A stretch of 64,000 nt of DNA from Cytobacillus gottheilii (GCF_900166665.1 NZ_LT800494.1:646672-710671); one strand, 5' to 3'; positions 8,304 through 16,449 are shown, numbered from the stretch's first letter. Made by a program: numbers and translations. Notes: generated from the sequence alone by a model not told the origin.

Positions 8304-9101
8304 ATGAATTTACAAATAAGATTTAATGACACAGTGATGGATTACATACTTAATAAGGTTGCAGCTCTTGGTTTGTTAATATTTATTATGTGTACATATT
8401 TATTGTTGGGTACCGGTTTAGATTTGTTTGAGTTTACAGAGTACTTATCAGATCTAGAGTATTGGCTATATATAAGTGGATATGCACTACTAATAACCGT
8501 TCTAATCGATTTAGTAGGATACAAGTGGGTTAAATTAACGATTATTGCAAAAATCTTTTTACACTGTTTGGCAGGATTCATTGTTTTTTTTCCATTTATG
8601 GGGATAAATCCTTTTACGTTGATTGCTGGATTTGTTGGTTCATTATGTGCGCTTATCTATGTTTTATGCTGTTATTTTTTAAAAAAGAAAAAGAGATTGG
8701 CTTTGATTGCTCTATTCGTTTTCCCTTTACTCCTCAGTGTGAGATTAATCGATTTTACTGATAAAGAGAATTGGACTGAAGAAATAACAAATACATCATA
8801 TGCTGCAATGTTTGACCATTTTAATGGCAAGCATGAAATTCCTCTATCTTTAAAAAAAGGAGATCTGGTAACGATTTATATATCCTTTACACCAACAAAC
8901 GGAGGAGGATATGGATACCAGATTTTAGATCAAAATAATGAAAATGTAGGGATGACAGAACTAGGGGAAATGGATAGAGAGTATGAAGAGCTTAATACGA
9001 GAGCGATCCAATTTAATGCAGAAAAAGCAGGAGCTTATAGGTTGATTGTCACTGGAGATCACTTGAAGGGGAAGATAGATGTAAAATGGACAATAAATTA
9101 A
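8304..9101 (+). CDS. Hypothetical four-TM membrane protein with C-terminal extracellular-type domain
   Basis: Not recognised. The 265-residue product has about four or five hydrophobic segments (roughly 18-40, 54-74, 80-120 and 128-148), then a soluble domain of about 110 residues rich in beta-type sequence, including IPLSLKKGDLVTIYISFTP and AYRLIVTGDHLKGKIDVKW. The pattern resembles a membrane anchor carrying an Ig-like or lectin-like sandwich, but I cannot name a family. AGGTGA precedes the ATG by 5 bases. It is monocistronic. Confidence 0.6.
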   Translation: MNLQIRFNDTVMDYILNKVAALGLLIFIMCTYLLLGTGLDLFEFTEYLSDLEYWLYISGYALLITVLIDLVGYKWVKLTIIAKIFLHCLAGFIVFFPFMGINPFTLIAGFVGSLCALIYVLCCYFLKKKKRLALIALFVFPLLLSVRLIDFTDKENWTEEITNTSYAAMFDHFNGKHEIPLSLKKGDLVTIYISFTPTNGGGYGYQILDQNNENVGMTELGEMDREYEELNTRAIQFNAEKAGAYRLIVTGDHLKGKIDVKWTIN

Positions 9102-9351
9102 TTCAAACTATTTATTTATAAAATAGACATTCGTTTTTGTTTTCCTTTAAACAAACGGGTGCGATTCTTCAGGTGTGAAAGATCGCTATTTTGTTTATTC
9201 AAGTAAACGTGGAAGCTTAACTTAAACAGAAATAATACTTAATGTGTGCTAGCTCTACTAGTACGAAAAAAGAAGAATAGTGAATCTTTACAGTAAAAAA
9301 TCACCATTTAGGCAATCCTAAATGGGACATTAGAACATGGTGGTAATAACG
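9102..9351 (+). other. Non-coding stretch with hairpins
   Basis: No gene seen. Contains an imperfect terminator-like hairpin near 9145-9196 (GCGATTCTT with AAAGATCGC, then T-rich) that probably ends the 8304 gene, and a perfect CCATTTAGG/CCTAAATGG hairpin with a 4-base loop at 9304-9325 without a T run. Confidence 0.5.
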
Positions 9352-9384
9352 TATACATCGAATGTATATCAGAAGGAATATAAT
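9352..9384 (+). promoter_or_regulatory. Palindrome plus TATAAT before the DUF1398-like gene
   Basis: TATACAT and ATGTATA form a perfect inverted repeat around CGA (9352-9368), placed where a -35 would lie, 10 bp before a perfect TATAAT (9379-9384). Operator or activator site for the 9462 gene is inferred. Confidence 0.35.
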
Positions 9385-9461
9385 GAGAAATCAGTTTTAT
9401 TAGAAGGAAGTATCTTGATACAAGCTTTAGAATAAAATTAATTCTTTTTGGAGGTATTTGT

Positions 9462-9845
9462 GTGAATGACAATATAACAGAAGGTGAGTTTCAAGAGATT
9501 ATCCGCAAAAGAAGCAGTGGTGATTTAAGTTTTTCACAATTCTTACAAGAATTGTCCCAAAGAGGCATAAATGAATACGAAATAGATGTTTCAATTGGTC
9601 AAGCCACCTATAAAGGAGTCCATTCGGAGTTTAAAACAGACTCTCAAGTAGACCTAGCTATCTCTGATCAATTTAATCGAAATAAGGTATTGGAGGCAAT
9701 CGCAAATATCTCGCTTCCTTTTTTAGATTTCTTAAAAGAAATTGCTGACGCTGGAATCATAACTTATCGGGTGTACATACCAGAGAGGAAAATTATATAT
9801 TTGGGTATAGAGGGAGAAGTAATTGAAGAACAGCTTAGAGTTTAA
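9462..9845 (+). CDS. DUF1398-like protein
   Basis: A 127-residue soluble protein of unknown function. The pattern YEIDVSIGQATYKG (middle) and the C-terminal FLKEIADAGIITYRVYI followed by YLG is what I associate with the DUF1398 family (E. coli YbcV type). Translation begins with GTG, supported by GGAGGT six bases upstream. It stands alone and is followed by a good terminator. Confidence 0.55.
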   Translation: MNDNITEGEFQEIIRKRSSGDLSFSQFLQELSQRGINEYEIDVSIGQATYKGVHSEFKTDSQVDLAISDQFNRNKVLEAIANISLPFLDFLKEIADAGIITYRVYIPERKIIYLGIEGEVIEEQLRV

Positions 9846-9904
9846 ATTAATTTTCAAAACAGGTACGTAAAAGAATTTTTAAAAAAAGTTATGTTAAAAT
9901 GGTG

Positions 9905-9929
9905 GAGTTGCTTAGGCAACTCTTTTTTT
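9905..9929 (+). terminator. Terminator after the DUF1398-like gene
   Basis: A perfect 7 bp stem GAGTTGC/GCAACTC with a 4-base loop is followed by T7. Confidence 0.85.
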
Positions 9930-9971
9930 GGAAGCAAGTTTAGTTTGTGAGGAAAACACTTAAACAAAGGG

Positions 9972-10106
9972 TGCTATAATTTAGTCATCTGTACAACAAA
10001 AGCGATATTATATAGATGGAAGCCTGCTATAACTGTATGTTACCCTTCAAATTTACTAAAGAAGTCATCCAAATCTCTTCAAATGATAAGCTTGAAGGGA
10101 TTTTTT
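9972..10106 (+). ncRNA. Candidate small transcript
   Basis: An extended -10 (TGCTATAAT, 9972-9980) is followed after about 90 bases by a terminator: an 11-pair stem (AATCTCTTCAA with TTGAAGGGATT, one G.T) then T6 at 10072-10106. Between them no open frame with a ribosome site is seen. A transcript of about 120 nt is inferred; it could equally be the remnant of a lost gene. Confidence 0.25.
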
Positions 10107-10117
10107 ATAGGATCATT

Positions 10118-10146
10118 TTGGGCTTCTTCTTGTTATTTGATACAAT
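10118..10146 (+). promoter_or_regulatory. Putative promoter of the SRPBCC gene
   Basis: TTGGGC and TACAAT with 17 bp spacing, 50 bp before the start codon. Confidence 0.4.
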
Positions 10147-10195
10147 ATAAGCAACAATACAGCTGCTATTTTTGTCAATAGAAGGAGGAATCAAT

Positions 10196-10678
10196 ATGAT
10201 TGAAAAAGGAACTTTTCATGAGTCAAAAGGCCATTATTCTTTAAGGTTTGAGCGTTCTTTTTCTCAAAAAGCAGAAGAGGTTTTCGCCGTTCTAACTGAT
10301 CCTGGTTCATTCACACAGTGGTACCCTTTTGCAACTGGTGAGATGGATGTTAGGCATGGTGGTGAAATAGCCTTTGATGATGGAGAAGGAACAACATATA
10401 AAGGAACGATTACCGAGTTTGAAGAGCCCTTCCTTTTTGCTTTTCATGAGGGTGGTGCTGATTTAATAAGAATCTCATTGCAAGAAAAAAATAACGGATG
10501 CCGAATGACTTTTATTCATACATTTGAAGATCCTTCATGGGCGGTTCAAACCGCAGCAGGGTGGCATCGCTGTCTCGATGCTTTTGGGCAGATCGTTAAT
10601 GGGGAACAGATTAAGTGGGATGACAACGCAGGTGAGTTGAGAGAGATGTATCGGGAAGCGTTTAAGGTGGAACGTTAA
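10196..10678 (+). CDS. SRPBCC / AHSA1-domain protein
   Basis: A 160-residue START-like ligand-binding fold. Typical AHSA1 features are visible: the N-terminal VFAVLTDPGSFTQWYPF segment, the central GTITEFEEPFLFAF strand pair and the C-terminal AAGWHRCLDAFGQIV helix. These proteins bind hydrophobic ligands or act with chaperones or toxins; no specific role can be read here. ATG 10196 is chosen because AGGAGG lies 7 bases upstream. Confidence 0.75.
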   Translation: MIEKGTFHESKGHYSLRFERSFSQKAEEVFAVLTDPGSFTQWYPFATGEMDVRHGGEIAFDDGEGTTYKGTITEFEEPFLFAFHEGGADLIRISLQEKNNGCRMTFIHTFEDPSWAVQTAAGWHRCLDAFGQIVNGEQIKWDDNAGELREMYREAFKVER

Positions 10679-10730
10679 AATAAAGCAGGAAGCTCCTTAG
10701 ATGCTGAGATTCTCTAACATATAAAAAAAC

Positions 10731-10778
10731 AAAAGAACAACATACTGAAGCAGCGTACTTCAACATGTTGTTCTTTTT
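10731..10778. terminator. Convergent terminator between SRPBCC gene and csp
   Basis: A perfect 13 bp stem (AAAAGAACAACAT with its complement) encloses a second GAAG/CTTC hairpin, with A and T runs on the two sides. It serves the convergent genes on both strands. Confidence 0.85.
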
Positions 10779-10784
10779 GTATTA

Positions 10785-11114
10785 TTAAGCTGCCATGCTG
10801 CGGCAGACTTCCGCACACTTAAAGCATGCCTCCGCACATTTTTGACAGTGGTCATGATCATGTTTTTTACATTCGTTTCCGCATTTCTCACAGATTTCCG
10901 CGCAAAGAGCACAAATCTGTTTTGCGGCTGGGCTGTTGGTTTGCATTGCTTTTACAGCTAATCCGCATAAATCTGCACAATCACGGTCTAATCGGATGCA
11001 ATCGGCCATCATTTTTACGTTATCTTCCTCTAAACAAGCGTCAAAGCACACATTACATGCTTCCATACATTCTAAACAGGCTTTGATGCATTCTTCATAT
11101 TGCTGCTGGGTCAT
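10785..11114 (-). CDS. Four-helix-bundle copper-storage protein, Csp3-like (DUF326)
   Basis: A 109-residue cytosolic cysteine-rich protein with 19 cysteines, most in CxxC or CxxxC spacing along four helices (for example CIKACLECMEAC and CAEACFKCAEVC) and a HDHDH stretch before the last helix. This is the Csp3 pattern, in which Cys residues lining the bundle store many Cu(I) ions. No signal peptide, so cytosolic. The start is supported by AAGGAGAG upstream. A palindrome lies over its promoter region (11142-11154). The nosDLYF operon 2 kb away also handles copper. Confidence 0.85.
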   Translation of the reverse strand: MTQQQYEECIKACLECMEACNVCFDACLEEDNVKMMADCIRLDRDCADLCGLAVKAMQTNSPAAKQICALCAEICEKCGNECKKHDHDHCQKCAEACFKCAEVCRSMAA

Positions 11115-11141
11115 AGCGAACTCTCCTTACTTTGCATTTTA

Positions 11142-11154
11142 GTAGTATTACTAC
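11142..11154. promoter_or_regulatory. Palindrome in the csp promoter
   Basis: GTAGTA and TACTAC form a perfect inverted repeat around one base. On the minus strand a TTGTCC lies 16 bp before TAATAC inside this palindrome, so a bound protein would cover the -10. A metal sensor is plausible but not shown; it is not a clear CsoR or CueR site. Confidence 0.4.
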
Positions 11155-11307
11155 CCTGTCTTCTTTGGACAAAACACAATCTTTCTAAAAGCAGCAAAAA
11201 GACCCGAACAATTAGACAGAACATCAACATATCTGCAATTGTTCGTATTTATGTCCCAGCCTTCAAATAGTAAAATGTATATGCTTCACCGTCATTAGGA
11301 ACAAATA

Positions 11308-11475
11308 CTAGATCAGAGAATAGTGATCTAGGTGTAAATGAGTTACAATAACAGCATCTGTCTGATCCTTCAATTCTTCAATAGAAAATGGTAAGTCCAC
11401 TAACGGATTATTCTGATTCTGTCTTGAGGAGTTTTGTAATGGCGGATATGCTCCTTTTTCGCCGAAAAATGGATC
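11308..11475 (-). pseudogene. Fragment of an MBL-fold metallo-hydrolase gene
   Basis: Minus-strand frame reads DPFFGEKGAYPP, then NPLVDLPFSIEEL and DAVIVTHLHLDH. THLHLDH is the metal-binding motif of metallo-beta-lactamase-fold hydrolases. The N-terminal part and everything after the motif are missing; upstream the frame runs into unrelated sequence. I call a truncated remnant. Confidence 0.6.
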
Positions 11476-11742
11476 GATTGATAATTTCTTGCAACAACAA
11501 AGGCTGCATCGAATTTGTAGATGAAAAGGTCCATTTAACTGGTGAGGCAGCTTCCGCACGAGTTGCAAAGCTAGAGGATCTTGGCGTAAGTGAGGGATAT
11601 ACAATTAAAGTAAATGAGGAAAAAGGGAAACACGGTACATGCAATCACCATATTTTTATGCGGAGTTCACCAGGTCTATCCTGATTTTGTGAAAGAGCAG
11701 AAGGAATTTGTCTTAAACAACTACAAATCAAGTGGAGAAAGC
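11469..11742 (+). pseudogene. Frameshifted remnant of an unidentified small protein gene
   Basis: From ATG 11469 one frame reads MDRLIIS, then KGCIEFVDEKVHLTGEAA and KLEDLGVSEGYTIKVNEE, well-formed protein-like sequence. Near 11660 a frameshift is needed to continue into VHQVYPDFVKEQKEFVLNNY before a stop. I do not recognise the family. It abuts the MBL fragment on the other strand at about 11470, suggesting a deletion joint. The rest of 11115-11910 holds a CGAACAATT/AATTGTTCG inverted repeat (from 11207) and nothing else clear. Confidence 0.45.
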
Positions 11743-11884
11743 TGAATGCAAATTTCCATCCAATACAGCTCTGGATGAGTTTTTAGTGAAATAGAGCAAA
11801 TATGCGGGGAATAAAGTATCGATTGTTCATATTAAAGGAGATTTTGGTAGTGGTAAAGTGCTTAAAATAAGATCAGACGCTCCC

Positions 11885-11926
11885 AAAAAGGAGAGCCTAT
11901 AAATCTTTTGCTAGGCTTTTCCTTTT
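11885..11926 (-). terminator. Terminator of the 57-residue membrane protein gene
   Basis: AAAAGGAGAGCCTA pairs imperfectly with TAGGCTTTTCCTTTT; on the minus strand the hairpin overlaps the stop codon and is followed by a T run. Confidence 0.65.
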
Positions 11927-12084
11927 CGGCGTAAAATAATGGCGTTTATTAATAAAACAACAGTAAGTAGTATGGATAGTGTAAAAGATACACTGCTGAT
12001 TTCTGCTTTGAATAAAAATGCAAGTGTATTAGAGATGATCAGTATAATGGCAATGACTAAAGAAATAGTGGAGAACTTAGTCAT
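11911..12084 (-). CDS. Small two-TM membrane protein (57 aa)
   Basis: Minus-strand frame starting MTKFSTISLVIAIILII and ending INAIILRRKGKA. Two hydrophobic segments (about 6-25 and 33-50) with a short loop (KAEISS) and a positively charged C-terminus, giving both ends inside. AAAGGAG lies 6-8 bases before the ATG and a terminator overlaps the stop, which supports a real gene. Function unknown. It is divergent from ogt. Confidence 0.6.
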   Translation of the reverse strand: MTKFSTISLVIAIILIISNTLAFLFKAEISSVSFTLSILLTVVLLINAIILRRKGKA

Positions 12085-12190
12085 AATCTGCTCCTTTCAT
12101 TTTATGTAAGTAAGGTTTCGTTATTTTAAGATAACATATTTAATTGAAAAGTGTATTGTTTCTGCCAATCGTTTTGAGGAGGAGATAAAG

Positions 12191-12700
12191 ATGGAATTGA
12201 AAATGACCACGTACCAATCACCAATAGGATTGATTGAAATAACGGGTGCCGAGCAGGGGATTGTTTCCATATTATTCTCTGAGGAGTCTGCACAAGATTC
12301 TGTGAATGTAGAATCTGTTCCAGCACCAATGAAGCAGTGTCTAAAGCAGCTGGATGAATATTTTAAAGGAGAAAGAATGGACTTTTCGTTTCCTTTTGCC
12401 TTTGCCGGAACGGATTTTCAAAAGAAGGTGTGGAATGCACTGACAACAATACCTTATGCGAAGACGGGCTCGTATAAACAAATTGCTGTTGCGATCGGCA
12501 ACGAAAAAGCAGTGCGAGCGGTAGGTATGGCCAATAGCAAAAACCCAATCAGCATAGCAGTACCTTGCCATCGAATCATCGGCAGCAGCGGAAAACTCAC
12601 AGGCTATGCAGGCGGCTTGTGGAGAAAAGAATGGCTATTAAAACATGAGCAGACCATGGCTGAAAATAGAAGGAAAGAAAATGCTAGTATTCTTAAGTAG
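12191..12700 (+). CDS. ogt: Methylated-DNA--[protein]-cysteine S-methyltransferase
   Basis: Suicide DNA-repair protein that takes the alkyl group from O6-alkylguanine onto its own cysteine. The 169-residue product has the PCHRI active-site motif with Cys126, the preceding helix-turn-helix (SYKQIAVAIGNEKAVRAVGMA) and the Asn hinge, and lacks the Ada regulatory domain. GAGGAGGA precedes the ATG. It is monocistronic with its own terminator overlapping the stop. Confidence 0.9.
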   Translation: MELKMTTYQSPIGLIEITGAEQGIVSILFSEESAQDSVNVESVPAPMKQCLKQLDEYFKGERMDFSFPFAFAGTDFQKKVWNALTTIPYAKTGSYKQIAVAIGNEKAVRAVGMANSKNPISIAVPCHRIIGSSGKLTGYAGGLWRKEWLLKHEQTMAENRRKENASILK

Positions 12701-12715
12701 AGTACTAGTTTTTTT
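12684..12715 (+). terminator. Terminator of ogt
   Basis: A 10 bp stem starting CTAGTA (one G.T pair) with a 5-base loop is followed by T7; it overlaps the ogt stop codon. Confidence 0.8.
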
Positions 12716-12759
12716 ATCTTATTCTTTCTCCTAATAGATTTTTTGAAAATTGAACCTGC

Positions 12760-12888
12760 TGATTGAAACGGAAGGGTGCGAGACTCCTGCGGGACGAGTG
12801 GGGAGCTGAGACCCCGCAGGAGCATCGCGACGAGGAGGCTCAGCACCCGCCCCGCCGGAAAGCGAGTACCCTGGAGTGGAAATCTAAC
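12760..12888 (+). repeat. Short GC-rich element, copy 1 (~130 bp)
   Basis: Starts GATTGAAACGGAAGGGTGCG and ends near GGAGTGGAAATC. Inside are CTCCTGCGGG ... CCCCGCAGGAG and GAGCTGAG ... GGCTCAGC inverted pairs and the GGAAAGCGAG box. A second good copy is at 59645-59773, with degraded pieces at 30953-31127 and 32802-32836; the core is shared with the long elements. Far higher GC than its surroundings. The rest of 12701-13025 is an AT-rich leader of nosD. Confidence 0.85.
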
Positions 12889-13025
12889 ATATCTTCTTAT
12901 CTTTTTAAAAGTCTTCAAGATAACTTCATTATTTCTTCACTTTTCCAGATTATAATGGGAAAAAATCATGTTTTGATAAGGATTCTCTTGTCAATAATGC
13001 AATAGAATTGAAAAGGGGGTTATGA

Positions 13026-14306
13026 ATGAAGATCACTTACATACTTTTCTTATCATTATGTTTATTGCTATTCCCAAATTCAATCTCAGCAGAAAGGCCC
13101 TCCTTACAAGTAATGATAGATGAGGCCGAAGCTGGCGGCACTCTGATAATCCCACCAGGGTATTATGAAGAAAACATTGCCATCGATAAACCTTTGAATT
13201 TAATCGGTGAGCGGGATGTCACAATTAACTCGTGCGAGAACGCTCCCGTTGTAGCGATAAGCGGAGATGGAGTCCAATTAGGCAACGTTTCGATTGAACA
13301 GTGCAATGAAGACAATAGTGAACTGGCTGCTGTATATGTCACGGGAGATCAGCATCATTTGAGCAATTTGAAGATCCAGTCATCACAAATGGGCTTGCAG
13401 CTGTTTGAAGCAAATCAGATTGTTGTGGAAGAAAGTGCAATCATGGGCACCAGGAAGGAGAACGGCATTGACCTTTGGAAAACAAATGACAGTACCATCA
13501 GAGAAATGAAAATCGACACTATTTTAGATGGTATTTATATGGAGCAAAGTCATCGAAATACGATCGTACAAAATGTCATTGAGAATGCCCGTTACGGCAT
13601 TCATTTAATGTTCACGAATGATACAGTCATTGAAGAGAATCAGTCGCAGCATAACTTTACAGGAGCCATGGTGATGGAGGCTGAGAATGTGCTGATCAAG
13701 AACAATGATTTCTCCTTTAATAACCAAAATGTTAATTCACAAGGACTGCTGCTGTACTTAACTTCGGATGTAGTGGCAGAGAATAATGTATTTGCTTCGA
13801 ATCGGGTAGGAGCTTTCATAGAGGATTCCTCAGATGCAACTATATCGAAAAATATCTTTCAATCTAATACGATTGGCGCGCAATGGAAGAATTCCAGCGA
13901 TAATCAATTAGTCTCAAACACCTTTAATGGAAATGTGAATGATACCCAAGCGAATGAAAGCGCTAATAATATTATTATAAATAATTACTGGGATGCTGCC
14001 CTTAAACTCGATATAGACGGAGATGGGGTGAGTGAACTTCCCCATGCAGCGGACCCATACTTCATGGCGCTTGTTCAAAGAATTCCAGAGTACCAATTAT
14101 TTTTCCAGCATCCAGGCATTACTTTGTTAAAACAAGTATTCAATGGACCAGAAGATGAATTATTAAGGGATTTAGAGCCTTCTATGGTCTATGCATGTTC
14201 TGAAAATGGACAAAAAAATGAAAAACAAATCGTTCTTTGGTTTGTGGGTGTTGCCTTTATATTTGTAAATCTTTTAATCATTCAAAAATGGAGGAGAACT
14301 ACATGA
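13026..14306 (+). CDS. nosD: NosD-type copper-maturation protein, right-handed beta-helix
   Basis: A 426-residue exported protein: signal peptide at 1-22 (LLLFPNSISA), then CASH/parallel beta-helix repeats over about 40-330 (successive xxIxxNxxxxN rungs such as NTIVQNVIENARYGIHL and NQLVSNTFNGN), and a C-terminal transmembrane segment near 405-420. In nitrous-oxide reducers NosD works with the NosFY ABC transporter to supply the Cu-S centre of NosZ. AAAGGGGG precedes the ATG. It is the first gene of nosD-nosL-nosY-nosF and overlaps nosL by ATGA. No nosZ is in the window. Confidence 0.85.
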   Translation: MKITYILFLSLCLLLFPNSISAERPSLQVMIDEAEAGGTLIIPPGYYEENIAIDKPLNLIGERDVTINSCENAPVVAISGDGVQLGNVSIEQCNEDNSELAAVYVTGDQHHLSNLKIQSSQMGLQLFEANQIVVEESAIMGTRKENGIDLWKTNDSTIREMKIDTILDGIYMEQSHRNTIVQNVIENARYGIHLMFTNDTVIEENQSQHNFTGAMVMEAENVLIKNNDFSFNNQNVNSQGLLLYLTSDVVAENNVFASNRVGAFIEDSSDATISKNIFQSNTIGAQWKNSSDNQLVSNTFNGNVNDTQANESANNIIINNYWDAALKLDIDGDGVSELPHAADPYFMALVQRIPEYQLFFQHPGITLLKQVFNGPEDELLRDLEPSMVYACSENGQKNEKQIVLWFVGVAFIFVNLLIIQKWRRTT

Positions 14307-14857
14307 AGAAAGTAATCTATTTTTCCCTTTTAAGTGTTATCATTGGCGGATTGCTGATGGGGTGTGGCAGTGAGGAGGTTCAGCCTAGAGCGATCAATGA
14401 GGAGACGGATAAATGTCCGGTCTGCAATATGTCGGTAATGGATAACCAGTTTGCTACTCAAGTAGTATTGGAAGATGGTTTATCTCACGTATTTGATGAC
14501 TTAGGTTGTATGTATGTGTGGCTGGATGAAAATCCAGATGAAGAAATTGCAGCGACATTTGTAAGAGATTATAACAATGAGGAATGGATTCGCTCTGAAG
14601 ATGCTTTCTATGTGTACAACATGGATGTGAAGACGCCAATGGCTTATAATATGATCTCATTTGAAAACCAGGATTCCGCAGATGAATTTATCGCTGAAAA
14701 TGATGGAGAATTGATTGCAGCAGATGCACTTGCTGATCATGATTGGCAGATGAATCATGAGATGATGGAAGGTCATGGACATGAAGGTGATCACGGACAT
14801 GGTGAAATGAAATCTGACCATGGTCATAGTGATAAAGAGGAGTCAGGCTCTCACTAA
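14303..14857 (+). CDS. nosL: NosL copper-binding lipoprotein
   Basis: A 184-residue lipoprotein that binds Cu(I) and delivers it for NosZ assembly in known systems. Visible: signal peptide with lipobox LLMGC (Cys21), the CPVCNMSV copper motif, the FDDLGCMYVW segment of the NosL fold, and an unusual histidine-rich tail of about 35 residues (HGHEGDHGHGE, HGHSD) that could add metal sites. Start at 14303 is fixed by GGAGGAG upstream and the 4 bp ATGA overlap with nosD. Confidence 0.88.
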   Translation: MKKVIYFSLLSVIIGGLLMGCGSEEVQPRAINEETDKCPVCNMSVMDNQFATQVVLEDGLSHVFDDLGCMYVWLDENPDEEIAATFVRDYNNEEWIRSEDAFYVYNMDVKTPMAYNMISFENQDSADEFIAENDGELIAADALADHDWQMNHEMMEGHGHEGDHGHGEMKSDHGHSDKEESGSH

Positions 14858-14888
14858 TCTTCTCGTTTAACCTAAACAAAGGATGGTC

Positions 14889-15704
14889 ATGATGCGGAAT
14901 TTCTGTTTATCCGAAATCTATACAACAATCAGGCAGCGTTCCTATTATTCTTTTAGTATCTTATGGATTGCTGTCTTGACGTTATTATTTATGCTGCAAA
15001 AAAGTGTGCCTGCCCTCACGTTATATACGAATATGACGGGCACGGTCATGAATATAGCATTATACATTATTCCGCTGTTTATGCTATTGGCCGGCTCATT
15101 TTCCATATCAGCTGAGATGGAAAATGGGCAGTGGCGCTTGCTTAGCACCTATCCCATTAATACACTGGAGTATGTGTTAGGAAAAATCGCTGGACAGTTT
15201 ATCTCGCAGATCACTGTTTTTACACTCAGTTTTGGCGTCAGTATTGTCATCTCACTGCTGACGGGCGGGGGAATTACGCTAAAGTGGGTTATGCTGCTCT
15301 ATGGATTTTCCGCTTTATTAATGTATATCTTTCTAGTCATTGGATTTACGGTCGGTTCCTTTGTTTCAACAAGGTGGCAATCATTATCGATATCTGTTGG
15401 GATCTGGTTTTTCCTGATCATGGTGTGGCCCATCGCCTGGATCAATCTGTTAAGTTTATTTCCATATACTTGGATCTCGCCGCTGATGAAGATATCCCTG
15501 TTTCTCAACCCTGCTGAACTGCTCCGCGTGATCTATGTGATTACCTTAGATGGCGGTGCTGTATTTGGGCAGCCATATGACGGACTCGTGAAGTTTTGGG
15601 AATCACCATTTTCACTGTTTATGTTATTTAACTACTTGGTTGTTGTATCTGCAGCATGCATCTTAACGTCTGCATTTGTTTTGAAGCGGAGGAGGCAAGT
15701 ATGA
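14889..15704 (+). CDS. nosY: NosY-like ABC transporter permease
   Basis: A 271-residue integral membrane protein with six hydrophobic segments, an ABC-2-type permease. It follows nosL and overlaps nosF by ATGA, the expected NosFY pairing. Three nearby ATG codons (14883, 14889, 14892) are possible; AAAGGA at 14878-14883 favours 14889 or 14892. In nos systems NosFY with NosD is thought to move a sulfur species or copper across the membrane. Confidence 0.8.
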   Translation: MMRNFCLSEIYTTIRQRSYYSFSILWIAVLTLLFMLQKSVPALTLYTNMTGTVMNIALYIIPLFMLLAGSFSISAEMENGQWRLLSTYPINTLEYVLGKIAGQFISQITVFTLSFGVSIVISLLTGGGITLKWVMLLYGFSALLMYIFLVIGFTVGSFVSTRWQSLSISVGIWFFLIMVWPIAWINLLSLFPYTWISPLMKISLFLNPAELLRVIYVITLDGGAVFGQPYDGLVKFWESPFSLFMLFNYLVVVSAACILTSAFVLKRRRQV

Positions 15705-16396
15705 GTCTGTTCATTGTGGATGGCATCAGTAAAGTGTATAAAGAAAAAGTAGCGCTTCATACCACCTCTTTCAAAGCTGAACCGGGGAGCTGTATTGTTC
15801 TGTGCGGAGGCAACGGAGCTGGGAAAAGCACAATGATTAATATCCTGGCAGGGATTTCAATCCACGATGGCGGAAATGTATATCTTGGAGAAACGAACCC
15901 GAAAGTGAAGCGCAAAGAATATTTACAGCAAATCGGTTATATGCCGGACGATTATCGTGCACAAGATACGCTTTCTGTAAAAGAATTTCTCCAATTTTAT
16001 GCCTCCATCCGACGCATTCATAAGGATCGGGTTGGTGAGGTGCTTGAGAAGATTGGCTTATCCGATAAAAGTTCCATGCTAGTTAAGAGTCTTTCAAAAG
16101 GAATGAAACAAAGACTTCTCTTTGGCCAGTCATTGCTCTCAAATCCAAAATTACTCATCATGGATGAACCAACAAATGGTCTTGATCCATATTGGGTTGA
16201 TCAGTTTTTGGCAATCCTCACAGAGTTAAAAAAAAGCGGCACTATTATTATTTTTTCGACTCATATGATGGATGTGGCTGCAGAGATTGCTAGTGAAATT
16301 CTTTTTATGAAGGAAGGAAGAGTCATTGAAGTTTTGAACTCAGAGCAGCCGGTGAAGGAAAATATCAGTCGTCTGATGCTGCTGCATAGATCATAG
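15701..16396 (+). CDS. nosF: NosF-like ABC transporter ATPase
   Basis: A 231-residue ABC ATPase: Walker A GGNGAGKST at about 35-43, signature LSKGMKQR, Walker B LLIMDEPTNGLDP and the switch His in STHM. GGAGG sits 7 bases before ATG 15701, inside the end of nosY (ATGA overlap). It energises NosY. The operon ends here with a strong terminator. A general multidrug-type ABC ATPase is excluded mainly by context. Confidence 0.85.
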   Translation: MSLFIVDGISKVYKEKVALHTTSFKAEPGSCIVLCGGNGAGKSTMINILAGISIHDGGNVYLGETNPKVKRKEYLQQIGYMPDDYRAQDTLSVKEFLQFYASIRRIHKDRVGEVLEKIGLSDKSSMLVKSLSKGMKQRLLFGQSLLSNPKLLIMDEPTNGLDPYWVDQFLAILTELKKSGTIIIFSTHMMDVAAEIASEILFMKEGRVIEVLNSEQPVKENISRLMLLHRS

Positions 16397-16414
16397 ATTC
16401 CCGTTTGCTTGCTG

Positions 16415-16449
16415 AGCTAGTATTCTTTCAAGAATACTAGCTTTTTTTA
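16415..16449 (+). terminator. Terminator of nosDLYF
   Basis: GCTAGTATTCTT and its perfect complement form a 12 bp stem followed by T7. Confidence 0.9.

Noticed and set aside
12760..12888. Structured RNA or riboswitch before nosD
   Set aside because: The same sequence occurs before unrelated genes, so it is a dispersed repeat rather than a gene-specific control element.
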